The translations under genes and the position numbers were made by a program. Under the pieces are notes generated by a model that saw nothing but the letters and a program-made list of their open reading frames with translations, ran no database searches and was not told the DNA's origin. Shown one piece after another: positions 32,911-43,594 of a DNA stretch of 64,000 nucleotides (positions within the stretch are counted from its first letter, which is position 1; each line of letters begins with the position of its first letter). The DNA is from Panicum virgatum (taxonomy: Eukaryota; Streptophyta; Magnoliopsida; Poales; Poaceae), in NCBI RefSeq assembly GCF_016808335.1, contig NC_053153.1, positions 13,341,033-13,405,032 of the forward strand, read 5' to 3'.

Positions 32911-34485
32911 GGCAAAATTAGCCCCTGGACACCGTTAAAGTGTGGCTTTTGCCACAGGCCACTAAAAAAGTTGTCTTTGCCACAACACACCGTAAATCTA
33001 AGGTAATTTTCTGTAGGACACCACACCTATTATTATACTCAATTTTAACAGAAATCCATGCGAAATGACAATTATACCCTTATCTCTTTACTAACTGGAA
33101 TACATCTCGTGGTTAATGTGCTCGTCCATCCAAAGATCTTTTCCTCTCCCGATCTCTCTCGTCCCGGTACTGTTTGAGAGAGGAGAAAGCGAGTGCTCTG
33201 GCCGCCGCCAGCGGGGCCAGCGGTCTTCCTCGCCTCCGATGGCCCTCTGGGTTTCGCGAGGTGGTGGAGACCGCTGTGCTCCCCCCGGTCGGTGGTGGTC
33301 GTCCTAGTAGTTTTAGGGTTAGGTTTCCGGCGGCGACGTCGAGGCGGCGTCGTCGTCATGGAATAAGGTCCTCCCGCGCTCTCCCCCGCCTCGTTGGTGC
33401 TCCACTCCGGCGTCAGCGGCGAGCCCGTGGAGGTGGTGCTCCCGGTGTGGAGCTCCTGTATATGAGTCGTTCGCCAGCGGTTCATCGACCCAGAGGGAAG
33501 GTGAGTTCGTCGGCTTCTAGGATCCAGGATAAGAAGGCAGCTTCGGGCCGTGCGGATGGTTGGAGAGTGGATAGGGCTCGAGTTTCTCGTGGTGGCTTCC
33601 GTCGCCGGCAACGAGTCCCTGTCCAGGGTCGGCGAGGTTCGGGGTGCGTCCCCGGCCGATGCAGCATCAGCGTTTGCTTCTTCTACTGCGGCTACTTTCA
33701 AAGCCTTATGGCGATTGGGCTTCTCCGACCTTGGGTTAGCGGCGATGCTTCTCCGGCGATGGCCGGCGACAGCGACGACGGGAGGTTGCGACCTGCAGAG
33801 GATTTAGAGCCTTATGTGCAATTTCTTTGTTCCTTAGGGGCCTCTGTGCAAAATGATCGCCACATTTGTCTTCTATATCCTTTTGGAATGTACCTGTACG
33901 TGTACGTGTTTTTTGTACGGTTTCCTTAACATATAAAACAGGTATGTTTCGATCAAAAAAAATGTGCTCATCCATCCGCACCCTCACCTGCTCCGGCAAG
34001 CCTGCTTCCCAGGCACAGGGTGCCGCGCCCGTGCCGCAGGGGGCTGGCCAGCAGGAAGGGGCGTTCGGTAGGAGGCACTTGGCTCGGGTGCACTCGGCAG
34101 GTGGCTGGCCGGCAGGACGGGGCACTCGGGAAGGGCTGTTCGGCTGGGGCGTGCCGTGGGGCGCTCGGCGCTTGGGGCCATAGCCAGAGCCCCTCCCGCC
34201 GGTGCGCCACAGCCATGCCGTCGTGCCGCTCGGGGGCAGCACCAGCCAGAGCGAGCAAGCGAGGCTGCGGCGAGAGCAGGCCTGGTTTTCTGCAGCGATG
34301 TAGGGGTATTACTGTCCACATTTATGTACTTTGTGACCTGTTTAAGGTGGAAATAATATTATATGAGCTATAGTGTCTTTCAGCAAATAATCATAGAATT
34401 GTAATGGTTTCCGGCCAAGGCATAGTTTTTTTAGTGGCTTGTGGCAAAATCCATGATTTAACGGTGCCCATGGGCCAATTTTGCC
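32911..34485. mobile_element. Mutator-like element with about 75-bp inverted ends
   Basis: The left end GGCAAAATTAGCCCCTGGAC, then ACCGTTAAA and TTTTGCCACAGGCCACTAAA, is matched in reverse complement at the right end (GGCAAAATTGGCCCATGGGC and so on) for about 75 bp. Flanking A-rich runs ending in AGC (32902-32910 and about 34490-34498) may be a degraded 9-bp duplication. Internal sequence at 33978-34280 is GC-rich and open in several frames, as in Pack-MULE captures, but no source gene is recognisable. A retroposon (33132-33960) is nested inside. Confidence 0.6.
33132..33960 (+). mobile_element. Retroposed sequence with poly(A) tail and 17-bp target duplication
   Basis: The tail TTTCGATC plus a run of A ends at 33960. 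AATGTGCTCGTCCATCC (33115-33131) is repeated with one mismatch at 33961-33977. The 829-bp body starts in a GC-rich leader and is open for 251 codons in one plus frame (33174-33929) without any recognisable domain. The last 150 bp are T-rich like a 3' UTR. It may be a non-autonomous LINE derivative, since the LINE at 10351 ends in a similar TTTCGA plus A run, or a processed gene copy. Confidence 0.65.
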
Positions 34486-35080
34486 ATAAAAAAAAAGCCA
34501 CAGCCGCCACCCCCGCCCTCCCCTCTGCAACTGAGTAATACCCATCCCTTACCCTAACCCTAACACCACAGCGGCTGCTGGAGACTAAAACGACACACAG
34601 CGTAGGATTAATTTCAACTCAAGAATAAGACAACTTCAATCGAGTGAGGTCTAGGAAAAAAGGGGAAAAACTAAGTTTTTGAAGATAAGACAACTTAAGG
34701 ATTACATATCCAACTCAGTGAACATGGTCGATTAATTCAGCAGATAACAGATCACCCATCTAGACTCGCAATTCTAATCCCAATCCAACAATTCATGGGG
34801 TTCTGGTCAGGTCGCCCAACTCGAAATGGCCTAACTTGTGCAGGCCCAGAGCAGGAGGCAGCGGGAGGAGGTAATTGGATTACCTCGGTGGGCATGGAGC
34901 TGCCGAAGAGGCGGGGGCTCATCCCTCCATGGCCCGATGTGCAAGCAGCCAACCCTGGTGCTGCAGAGCTTGGCCAAGCCGGAGCGATTGTACGGGAACC
35001 GCCGCCGATGCCAAGGTCGCTTCGCTAGAGGGGAAGGAGTGGTTATTTAAGTTTTTGCGATCCCTATGATGACTTCTGCT
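34486..35080 (-). other. Possible first exon or promoter region, minus strand
   Basis: On the minus strand a frame with an ATG at 34922 reads MSPRLFGSSMPTE and meets a GTAATC donor-like site near 34880. A double telomere-type motif (ACCCTAACCCTAAC, 34551-34564) lies downstream. It could be the first exon of the gene whose last exons are at 28.0-30.6 kb, but nothing proves the link. Confidence 0.25.
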
Positions 35081-35626
35081 CGTTTGCCGCAATTTTTTTC
35101 GCGGAAAATGAGTTTTCCGCTGGCCACCAAATCCACGATGCAATTCGGAGTACTGTCCCAATATAGAGCAGACCCATTAACACACGACCGCTCAAATTTT
35201 TTATTCATATTTACCACCGCTTTTACCTCTTTTTCTAACGTGGTATACTCGCGCTAAATCGGCTAAATGAGCATGTCAAAAGACCATCCTACCCCTACCA
35301 GTCATTTCTTTCACCTCCATCTTCTCCTTCCTCGCTCTCCTACTCGATCCCGACCCCCATTCCACCGGCCGTTTGTTGATGCTCGACCGCCGTCCACCAG
35401 GCACCTCACTGCGCTCGCCCGCATGACTTGAGACGAAGATGAATCGACCCTTACCTAGAACAACCGAAAACGATCGATGAGGCCCATGGAATGGCTTGTA
35501 ATTGGAGCGTGCGCGGAATATGTTTGAAGCAGTGCCTGTACGTCTTGTGTGCTCTTACAAAATATGAAGCCATGATTTTCTTTCAAAATAAAATATGAAG
35601 CCATGATGATATGCATACAAGAATCA
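35081..35626. other. Intergenic, nothing assigned
   Basis: No gene or element end was recognised. A short direct repeat, AAAATATGAAGCCATGAT, occurs twice near 35560-35605. Confidence 0.4.
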
Positions 35627-35634
35627 GGATTATT

Positions 35635-36014
35635 GTGCGAAAGGTCATGTCGTCTAGTGGTTACAAGAGTCTCGGTAGAATTTGAAGTCCTGGGTTCGAT
35701 TCCTCTTGGGAGCGAACATTCTGAGATTTAACGGTGTTGTGCATTCAGTGGTAGGCAACGTTCTCGTCGACAGCGAGGCGCATGTAGTGACTTCGTCAAT
35801 CTCAAAAATTTGCCAAGCTCGGTCTTCGAAGATGCTCATAGGGGTCGGATTTGTGTACGTGTATTCATAAGGTGTGAGTGTGCGTGCGTTGTGAGTGTCT
35901 GAGTTATACTGTGTAATCTCAAAAAAAAAATCATAGGGGTCAAATTTGCGTACGTGTATTCATAAGGTGTGAGTGTCTGAGTTGTATTGTGTAAACTCAA
36001 AAAAAAAGAAATTG
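35635..36014 (+). mobile_element. tRNA-derived SINE with duplicated 3' tail
   Basis: An A-box-like GTCTAGTGG (about 35652-35660) and a perfect B box GGTTCGATTCC (35693-35703) form an internal RNA polymerase III promoter. The body carries AGCGAGGCGCATGTAGTGAC and a 3' region CATAGGGGT followed by GTGAGTGT and poly(A). The tail unit appears twice (35837-35929 and 35931-36007), each ending in TCA plus a run of A. GGATTATT flanks both sides (35627-35634 and 36015-36022). Confidence 0.75.
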
Positions 36015-36090
36015 GGATTATTCTAGTTTGAAGTTGCAATCCATTTCAAATCCCGATAAATTGTATGTTGTCAGTCTAATCTCCTTTCAA

Positions 36091-36380
36091 GGGGGTGTTT
36101 GGATCCCATGGTCTAAAAAATAACCTTAGAGAATCTTATTATTTAGTAGTATTTTAATAAAATCTATATACAAAATTATTTCCATAACCCCTAGACTATT
36201 TCACGCGACGAATCCAACGAGGTATATTAATCTATGATTAGTTGATAATTACTGTAGCACCACTATAGCAAATCATGAATTAATTAAACTCATTGGATTT
36301 GTCTCGCAAAATAGCCTACGGGTTGTGGGATGGGTTTCATCAATAATCTATGTTTAATACTCCTATATATTAAGATTTCT
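36091..36380. mobile_element. Partial MITE, right end missing
   Basis: The left end GGGGGTGTTTGGATCCCATG, followed by GATTAGTTGATAATTACTG and TTTGTCTCGC, then CTATGTTTAATACTCC, is the usual layout of an abundant grass MITE. The matching inverted right end is absent. Confidence 0.6.
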
Positions 36381-36483
36381 GTAACACAAAAAAGGGGAGA
36401 ATAAAAGAAAAAAAGAAGAGGTTTGTTGGGCCGGCCATGGGTAAGCCAGGCCCAACCGTTCCACACATTACCTCCTCATGTTG

Positions 36484-37469
36484 GGCACTTTTTTCATTTT
36501 TTATATTTTTTTAAAAAAATTCAAAAATATATGTCGAATAGGGAAATTTTCAAAAATGGGTGTCTGTCGCCCCCCTAATGGGCGACAGGGTGCATGTCGC
36601 CCATCCAGTTGGCGACAGGACCTAAATGTAAAAAAAAATTACATTTAGGTTCTAGCGCCCAGGGCGCATTAAATAGGAAACTTGTAAAATTGATATAAAA
36701 TCGTAGAAAAATCAGAAAACTACAAACTCAACTGTTCTGGATTATATGAAATAAGATCTACAACTTTTGTTACATAAAGTTTTTGATTTGATCAATTTAT
36801 CTTGCTCTATTTTAAATACCATTTTAATGAACTTTTATTTAAATCTCAAGATCCATCATTTGGATGCATGTCATCTTTGACCAGAGTATTTCATATGGTG
36901 ATCATAGGCTTGTACAAAATTGGTAGGCCCAGAAAACATTTCAAGAATAAGTTTTTAAATTAGATCTTGCAATATGTCTAGTTTAAATGAGTTATTTATC
37001 CATGCTGCTATACTGAGTATTAGAAGCCATAACGTTTACAGTACTATTATTTTATTTCCTAAGAGCTATAAAAAAAGTTTGGTAAATTTTAGATAAGCAC
37101 AACTAGACCAAATTAATTATTTCATATTTTTCTAGGTACAAGAACTATTTTCTTGATTTATATACATTGATCAAATGAAAAACTTTATGTAACAAAAGTT
37201 GTAGATCTTATTTCATAGAATCCAGAACAGTTGAGTTTGTATTTTTTTGATTTTTCTACGATTTTATATCGATTTTACAAGTTCACTGTTTAATGCGCCC
37301 TAGCGCCAGGACCTAAATGTAATTTTTTTTACATTTAGGTCCTGTCGCCAACTGGATGGGCGATAGCCACCCTGTCTCCCATTAGGGGGGCGACAGGCAC
37401 CCATTTTTGAAAATTTCCCTATTCGGCATATATTTTTGAATTTTTTTAATATAAAAATGAAAAAAAGGC
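36484..37469. mobile_element. Long-TIR Mutator-like element
   Basis: Two arms of about 310 bp (36484-36797 and 37167-37469) are inverted copies with only scattered mismatches, around a 370-bp AT-rich centre. Shared landmarks are AATAGGGAAATTTTCAAAAA, CTGTCGCCCCCCTAATGGG, CCATCCAGTTGGCGACAGG and GTAGATCTTATTTCATA. The flanks CTCATGTTG (36475-36483) and CTCACGTTG (37470-37478) form a 9-bp duplication with one change. Long inverted ends plus 9 bp fit the Mutator superfamily. There is no transposase. Confidence 0.8.
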
Positions 37470-37478
37470 CTCACGTTG

Positions 37479-39826
37479 CCTCTCCTCCTAGGCCGACACT
37501 TCCTCTTTCCTGTTCCCTTCTTGCTTCCTCCCTATTCCTCTATGGCTCCTCCCTTCCCCCTCTAGATCCCCTCCATTGCAACACCAATACTTCGAAAGAA
37601 GCAGCAAAACGGATCAAGGAGGAAGAGAGGATCAAGAAGATGTGCAAATCGGTATCTCCCCCACCTTTTCCTTACGGATTCTCATGGGAACCCTAGGTGA
37701 GGCTTGAGCCCTACTGTACATTCGATTTGAGGTTGCTTGGGTGTGGTAGTTCATGGTAGGGAAGGGTTTGGTGCGTAGTGTTAGTGGTGGATCTTGAATC
37801 GATGTTAATCAGGGGTTTCCAAACTGGGGAGAGATGATTTTGTGGCCAGTTAGGATTGTCTAATGGGGGATAAAAATTAAAGAAAATTTATATTATGGTA
37901 GTAGACTCGAGTATCTTTCTTTTGGTGCAAAAATCGCGTTCATGGGTGCTGTATACTGGGAGTTATGGTCGATTCTTTGTGACCCAGTTTTTCTGATGAA
38001 TTTCTGGACTGTTTGAGATCTATTCCATTTGACCCACTTTGTGGGCTTAATTGGTTCGCACAATGAATACCAAAGTTGTAGATAATTTTGTTAGCTTTCT
38101 AAAGTGTGCTTAATTGCAATTTTTGGTGGATTAGAACTTGAGATATGGCAGGATTATTCTATATGTTCATGTTTGCCTGACAGATCTAGCAGGTCTGTTC
38201 ATTGGTGATCTTCATCTTGTAAATGACTGAATTGGCTCTTCCATCTGTGAAGACTTTTGTAGAGGGATAAATGTTCTTACTTCCAGCAAAATTTCATATT
38301 TTTTACAGTATAATATAGGAGATATGATTTTTTAAATGTTGGTGCCTGGGCTGTTAGGCATATTTGGAAGCCGTGTTTTGAATTGTGTATTAGGTGGGTG
38401 ACCTTAGAGGTCTGATAAAATTATGGTATTGCTACCAAAGTTGTAGTTTATTCTGTCTAGTTTTCCAATATATATTTATTTGGCACCTGATCATTTGTAT
38501 AAAAATAGATGCGAAAAAGAGAAGCATTTCTGCTCTTTATCAATGTTGTTGACAAGGAGTGCAGTTTTCCTATTCTTATTCATATTGGGTTTGGGGTGTA
38601 GTAAAACTTTATATTACCATATGAGAGTCTGTTTTGGAGTGGTTATGCTGATACATGAGTGGTTTAGCAGGTGATATTGCTTCGAGGCGTGTATGCCATA
38701 TCAACATGGTCGGAAGGCAAGTTAATGTAGTTGTTGCCTTGCCACAACTCTAGCATTCTATTTTTACTGCCTTTCTTTATAAATTACAACATTCATGCTT
38801 ATATGTGATAATATAACAAATTTGGACATGACTCACAATGATCGGGCGAAGTATGTAATGTCATTGCTAATATAGATCTAGAGGTAACATGTCTCTTTAC
38901 TTCAACATGGGTGGATAGGTAATGACATGGTCTATATATAATGGATTTTGAATTTATGGTTGGAGATGAAAGTATATTTACATATGACATATACTTAGTA
39001 ATTTATCCTATGACATATTTTCTGGGAGTAAAATATATGGAATCCTTGACAGTTTACTAGTGAGTGGGCTTGTTTAGTAGAGGTATGTTAACCTTGGTGT
39101 ATGCAAACCTCTGTGGCAGTTACGCTACTTTATGTCTCCTAGTGCTATCATGTCTGGATAAATTGGAGTTTGGATTACGAGTAAGGTTCGAAGTAGTTTC
39201 TTACTATTGTTTGGTATAGGTGTTCAAATATATGGATCGAATCTTGGGTTGACTAGCTCTACTTAGAAATATTTTTATCATAGATATACTTGGGGCTTGG
39301 ATTATGGAATTATTCTTTTATACATTTAAATAGATAATGGCTACACGCTATCCTATTAAGACTAAGGAGATATATAGATATAATAATATGAATAACTGTT
39401 TGGTTGATGTTTGCAACACATGATTATTCAGTCATGATTGGTTGATGTCTGGAATATATGTTCATTCAAGCGTGGTTGGTTGATGTTTGAAACATATGAA
39501 TAATCAATCATGGTTGGTGTTGCTTATGTTGAGGGAGTACTATTTGCATTTCTGGTATTAACTATCATGGATTATTTTCTTCTTCCATCATGGAGTACAG
39601 GGAATCTAAATTTGGAGTATATGATATTTGGCTTTGGAGATCATGTTGCATTGCATTGCACTACATTACATGGCATTTGGAGTTATGTCACGAACCTATA
39701 GTTGCGACCGTACCGGTACATCATCGTTTATTGGGCATAACGATGCAACTTCATACCTTATTGGGTATGAAGGCAGGAGTTCATATGGATACATAATTGG
39801 TTTGGCATAGAGATGCAGCTTCATAC
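37479..39826. other. AT-rich unassigned region
   Basis: About 2.3 kb between the long-TIR element and the Tat LTR. A short plus frame near 37436-37696 contains KEAAKRIKEEERIKKM but has no known domain. The rest resembles noncoding retrotransposon interior (CCAAAGTTGTAGATAAT and similar phrases). A 38-bp triplicate lies at 39402-39515. Confidence 0.35.
39402..39515. repeat. Three tandem copies of a 38-bp unit
   Basis: Each unit starts GGTTGATGT and is about 75 percent alike to the next: 39402-39439, 39440-39477, 39478-39515. Confidence 0.75.
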
Positions 39827-40896
39827 TGTCGTGGTGTGGCAATCCACAGCCGGGTGGCGGAAGGCACCCGCCTAAGCCCAGAGGGTGAGTACTCGGGGGT
39901 TAGCTAGGACTAGTTCGATCTCGCTCAGGAACACGATGAATGCAGCAGGTTTAGAGTGGTTCGGGCCGCCGGAGCGTAATAACCTACGTCCACTGTGTGT
40001 TGTATTGCTTGAGTCTGGAAGAGCTCGGAGCTGAGTCCAGCGCGCGTCTGTGTGTGCTTGACGTGTACAGCGAGCGCCTCCCTTTTATATCTCAAGGGAG
40101 GCGCGTACATGGCCGTTGGGTCCCCGACAGGTGGGCCCAAACGGTGTAGTATAAAATAACGTACAATTCATACATTATGGCGTTGCAGGCAAAGGAGATC
40201 TCATTCCTGGATTTCCTTGCCTGCTCCTGGAATCCCCCGTTCAGCATGTCCAGGCGCTGTCTTGTTGAAACGGCGCCAGACGTAGCTTGCGACGTCGCCT
40301 GCCACGCAGCTGAATGGGCCGTGTAGCTTGCAGCGTAGGTGGCATGATGGAAAAGTGACGTGCCGTCGTATCCAATTAATGTGCCAGACGGGCCCTGAGC
40401 GGATGCGGCGCAGACGGGCCCACTGTGTATCTCGGTAATACGCGGTCTACAGTGAGGCCTGAAAGAGGCTGCCCCGCGTGCCGCGGCGGCAGAGCACGCC
40501 TCAACCACCCGCATTGAATGCTGTGGGTGGGCGAGTCTTCCAGTGGAAGACCTGCGCCTCGCGCCCGCGCCTACGTGGCGGCTCCAGACCCCCCCCGGCG
40601 GTATGTTGGTTCTACGCGCGTGGGAGGTCCGGACGGGTGCGAGGAGGTCCCGGACCCCTATGGGGGGGGGGTCCGAGATCTCGGTGGTTGGCTCGAAGCT
40701 TCCCCTCCTTAGGGACACGTGGCGTCACCGGACCTGTCCCAGAGCGGGGAACGGGTCCGAGGCCGTTGGCCCGGGGAGGTAAGTGCCTGACCCGTGAGGC
40801 CCGGCTGCTCCGCCCCTTACCGCGTAGTTACAGATGATTACGCGAGTCCTGCCTTGCTGCAGTAAGAGTGGGTATCCCTGCTACAGGATACCGACA
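39827..40896 (-). repeat. 3' LTR of the Tat-lineage element
   Basis: On the minus strand it runs from TGTCGGTATCC at 40896 to CCACGACA at 39827, 1070 bp with TGTCG/CGACA ends. A TATA box (GATATAAAAGGG on the minus strand) lies at about 40082-40093. Confidence 0.8.
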
Positions 40897-40911
40897 GTGG
40901 CCCTCGGGCCC
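40897..40911 (-). other. Polypurine tract of the Tat-lineage element
   Basis: On the minus strand the purine-rich GGGCCCGAGGGCCAC directly precedes the LTR start TGTCGG. Confidence 0.55.
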
Positions 40912-43594
40912 ACCTCGGGGGAGGTGACGAACCCGCAGGTGGGGCCACTAATGCGACTTGGCTCTGTATAACTTGAAGCCTCTTACTGCAGGAGTCTTGT
41001 CCGGTTTTGACCATCCATCGGGTTTTCCTCTGCCTCATCACATCGTAACGGCTTACTGACTCGTGGCCCCCACGCACAGTGGTTCACCTAGTCACGCATG
41101 CGACGCTCGGCATTGTTGCGGCCGGAGTAAATGGGATATTTACCACCGGCGCAGTTCCCGAAAAGCTTGGTCATGCCAGCGCTTAATGCGCGCACGTCAG
41201 CTCAGCTTCCGCCTCGCTTCGCGCGCGGGTGACGATTCATATCCCGCCTTTTCACACCTTTGTTTGTTACCCGCCCTCCCTAACAGGCGGTCTTGGCCCC
41301 CTTGTCATGGACAGGGCGGTTAATCACCAGGCGTGAGCGTCGCTTGGGTTCCAGCGACGGTTCCGGGACGCGCCGGTTGGGTCAGTCTTCATAAAGGGAC
41401 GAACCGCATACCGCGGTTACTTTCCCGCATTTGCCTTTTTTCTTCCAAGCTTTGCGTCCCTTTGCCTTCGAGCCTCCTCGCACCTTACCCTCCTGCATAG
41501 ATTGCTCCTCGCCTCCAAAGCGAAATGGCATCCCTTGCTCGTCCCCGCCGTTTCCAGACTGAGGAGGAGCTGAGCACGGTGCGCCGCCTGCTTGGGTGGA
41601 GTGCTCAGGAGACTGCTTGGGGGATTCGAGCAGGCTCGGTTCCCTCGGCAACCTACGCGCCGGGGAGTTTGTGTTGTTCATCTCGCACATCTCCACCGGC
41701 TTGAGGCTGCCGATCTCCTCATTCTTTCTGCTGCTGCTGGAAGATTTCGGCCTCCATCTTCAACACCTCACGCCGCACTCCTTCCTTCTGACGGCCATCT
41801 CCGTGCACCTGTGCGAGATGTTCGTGGGGGTGCGGCCCTGCGTCATCCTCTTCCGCCATTTCTTCATCCTGGTGAAGTCCGGGAAGGGCAAAGACGAAGT
41901 GGGGGCGTACTACTTCCAGACGAGGAGTGACCTGCGGACACCGTACATCCCCGGGCTCACCGGCGGGAAGTGGGAGGAGTGGCGCAGGGAGTGGGTGATC
42001 GCTACCACCGAAGCCAATGAGCGCCTGGTCATGCCGACTGGGGGCCCGCCTCCGACCGTCTGTCCTGGAGGGCCAAACCGTCCCTGCCGCCGGATTTCGA
42101 CTCCGTGCTGAGCAAGATCAGGTCGCTGGCTGAGAGCGGCCTCACCTCACTGCACGTGCTCGGGGACTTCCTGAAGCGCCGGATCGCCCCCCTGAAGCAG
42201 CGACCGCGTCCTGCTTGGAGCTTCACCGGCCCCAACGACTGCAGCAGGACCCACCGCGGAGAGGGGAGCGACCTGACCCAGTAAACCCTGGAGGTCCTGG
42301 TGCGGGCGGTGACGGGGAAATCTTCATCCCGGAGCACCTGATCCTCCCTCAGGGTGTCATCCCCCCTCTGCAAGGACTCACGCCTGAAGACTGTGGTGCT
42401 GGCCACCCTACCGACCCAAGACGACGGTGGGCTGGCTGTGCGCCAGACTGGAGGTGACCCGGACCGTGGGCTCCGGATCCCTGGTGCGTCCGGGGAACAA
42501 GCCGTGCCAAGCGCCGCGGGGTCTGGCCCCACTGCTAAGGGCAAGCAGGCCGTGGCTGGTAGCGCCGCCACATCCGGTCCTAGCCAGGCCCGGAGCAGCT
42601 CCGGCGCGTCATCGGGGGAAGCGGGCCGGCGCAGGTTGCACCGGGGCAACGGGACCCCAGTTATGGAGCCCGCCGTGAAGCGTCAGAGGACCGCCGAGGA
42701 CGCGGGCCAGGGTAGTTCCCGGGCCCCCGGACCTCGCGGGACCCCCGGAGCTGCCGCGCCGCCGCCACCACCGCCGAGAGATGCCTTCCCCGGCAGCAAC
42801 AGTAGCAGCGGCAGCCACGGGATGCGCCCCCGCCGCCGCCACGGGAGCAGCAGCAGCAGCAGGCGCGGGGTGCGCCTCCGCCGCCTCCGCGGGAGGAGCA
42901 GCAGCAGCAACAGCAGGAGCAGCCTCGGGTTGCTCCTTTGTCACCGCCATGGGAGCAGCAGCAGCAGCAGCAGCAGTCGTCGAGCCTCCGTGGATGCTGG
43001 AGACCCGGCGCTTCAGGGTTAGTGTTATTCTGTTCAATCCCTTTATTCTCGGTGCTCCGATTTTTGCTGAAGGCTTCTTCTTTTTGTTTGCCAGGGCTTC
43101 TCGCCCAAGCAGTTCTTCCACCGCCATTGGCTCGTCAGCGAGGGTCTAGGTGATAGGGGCCTCGGCGGCGACGGCGGGTGCGGGGAGCCCGGGTGCAGCG
43201 GTTTCCACTAACCCGGTGGCGCCCAACACGACGGCGGCGGGTGCGCCAACAGCAAGCGCTGCAACGACCGACGCAACGGCGGGAGCTTCGGCGGGTGCGG
43301 GGAGCCCGGGCGCGGCAGCTTCCGCTAACCCGGTGGCGCCCAACACGACGGCGGCGGGTGCGCCAACGCCAGGCGCTGCTACGCCCGACGCAATAGCGGC
43401 GGATGCGCCAGTGCCAGGCGCAGCCGCACCCGACGCGGTGGTGGTGGATGCGCCGGTGCCAGGCGCAGGCACACCCGACGCGGTGGCGGCGGATGCGCCA
43501 GTGCCAGGCGTAGCCACACCAGACGCGGTGGATCCCGAGGCCTCGGCTACGGCAACAATCGCGCCGACACCGGACTTGGCGTCGGCGAGCGCAG

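Noticed and set aside
34551..34564. Telomere-type repeat ACCCTAACCCTAAC
   Set aside because: Only two units; more likely a telo-box-type promoter motif or chance than an interstitial telomere.
35648..35703. A possible tRNA gene
   Set aside because: Only A- and B-box-like sequences are present, without a cloverleaf; the poly(A) tail and target duplication make it a SINE.
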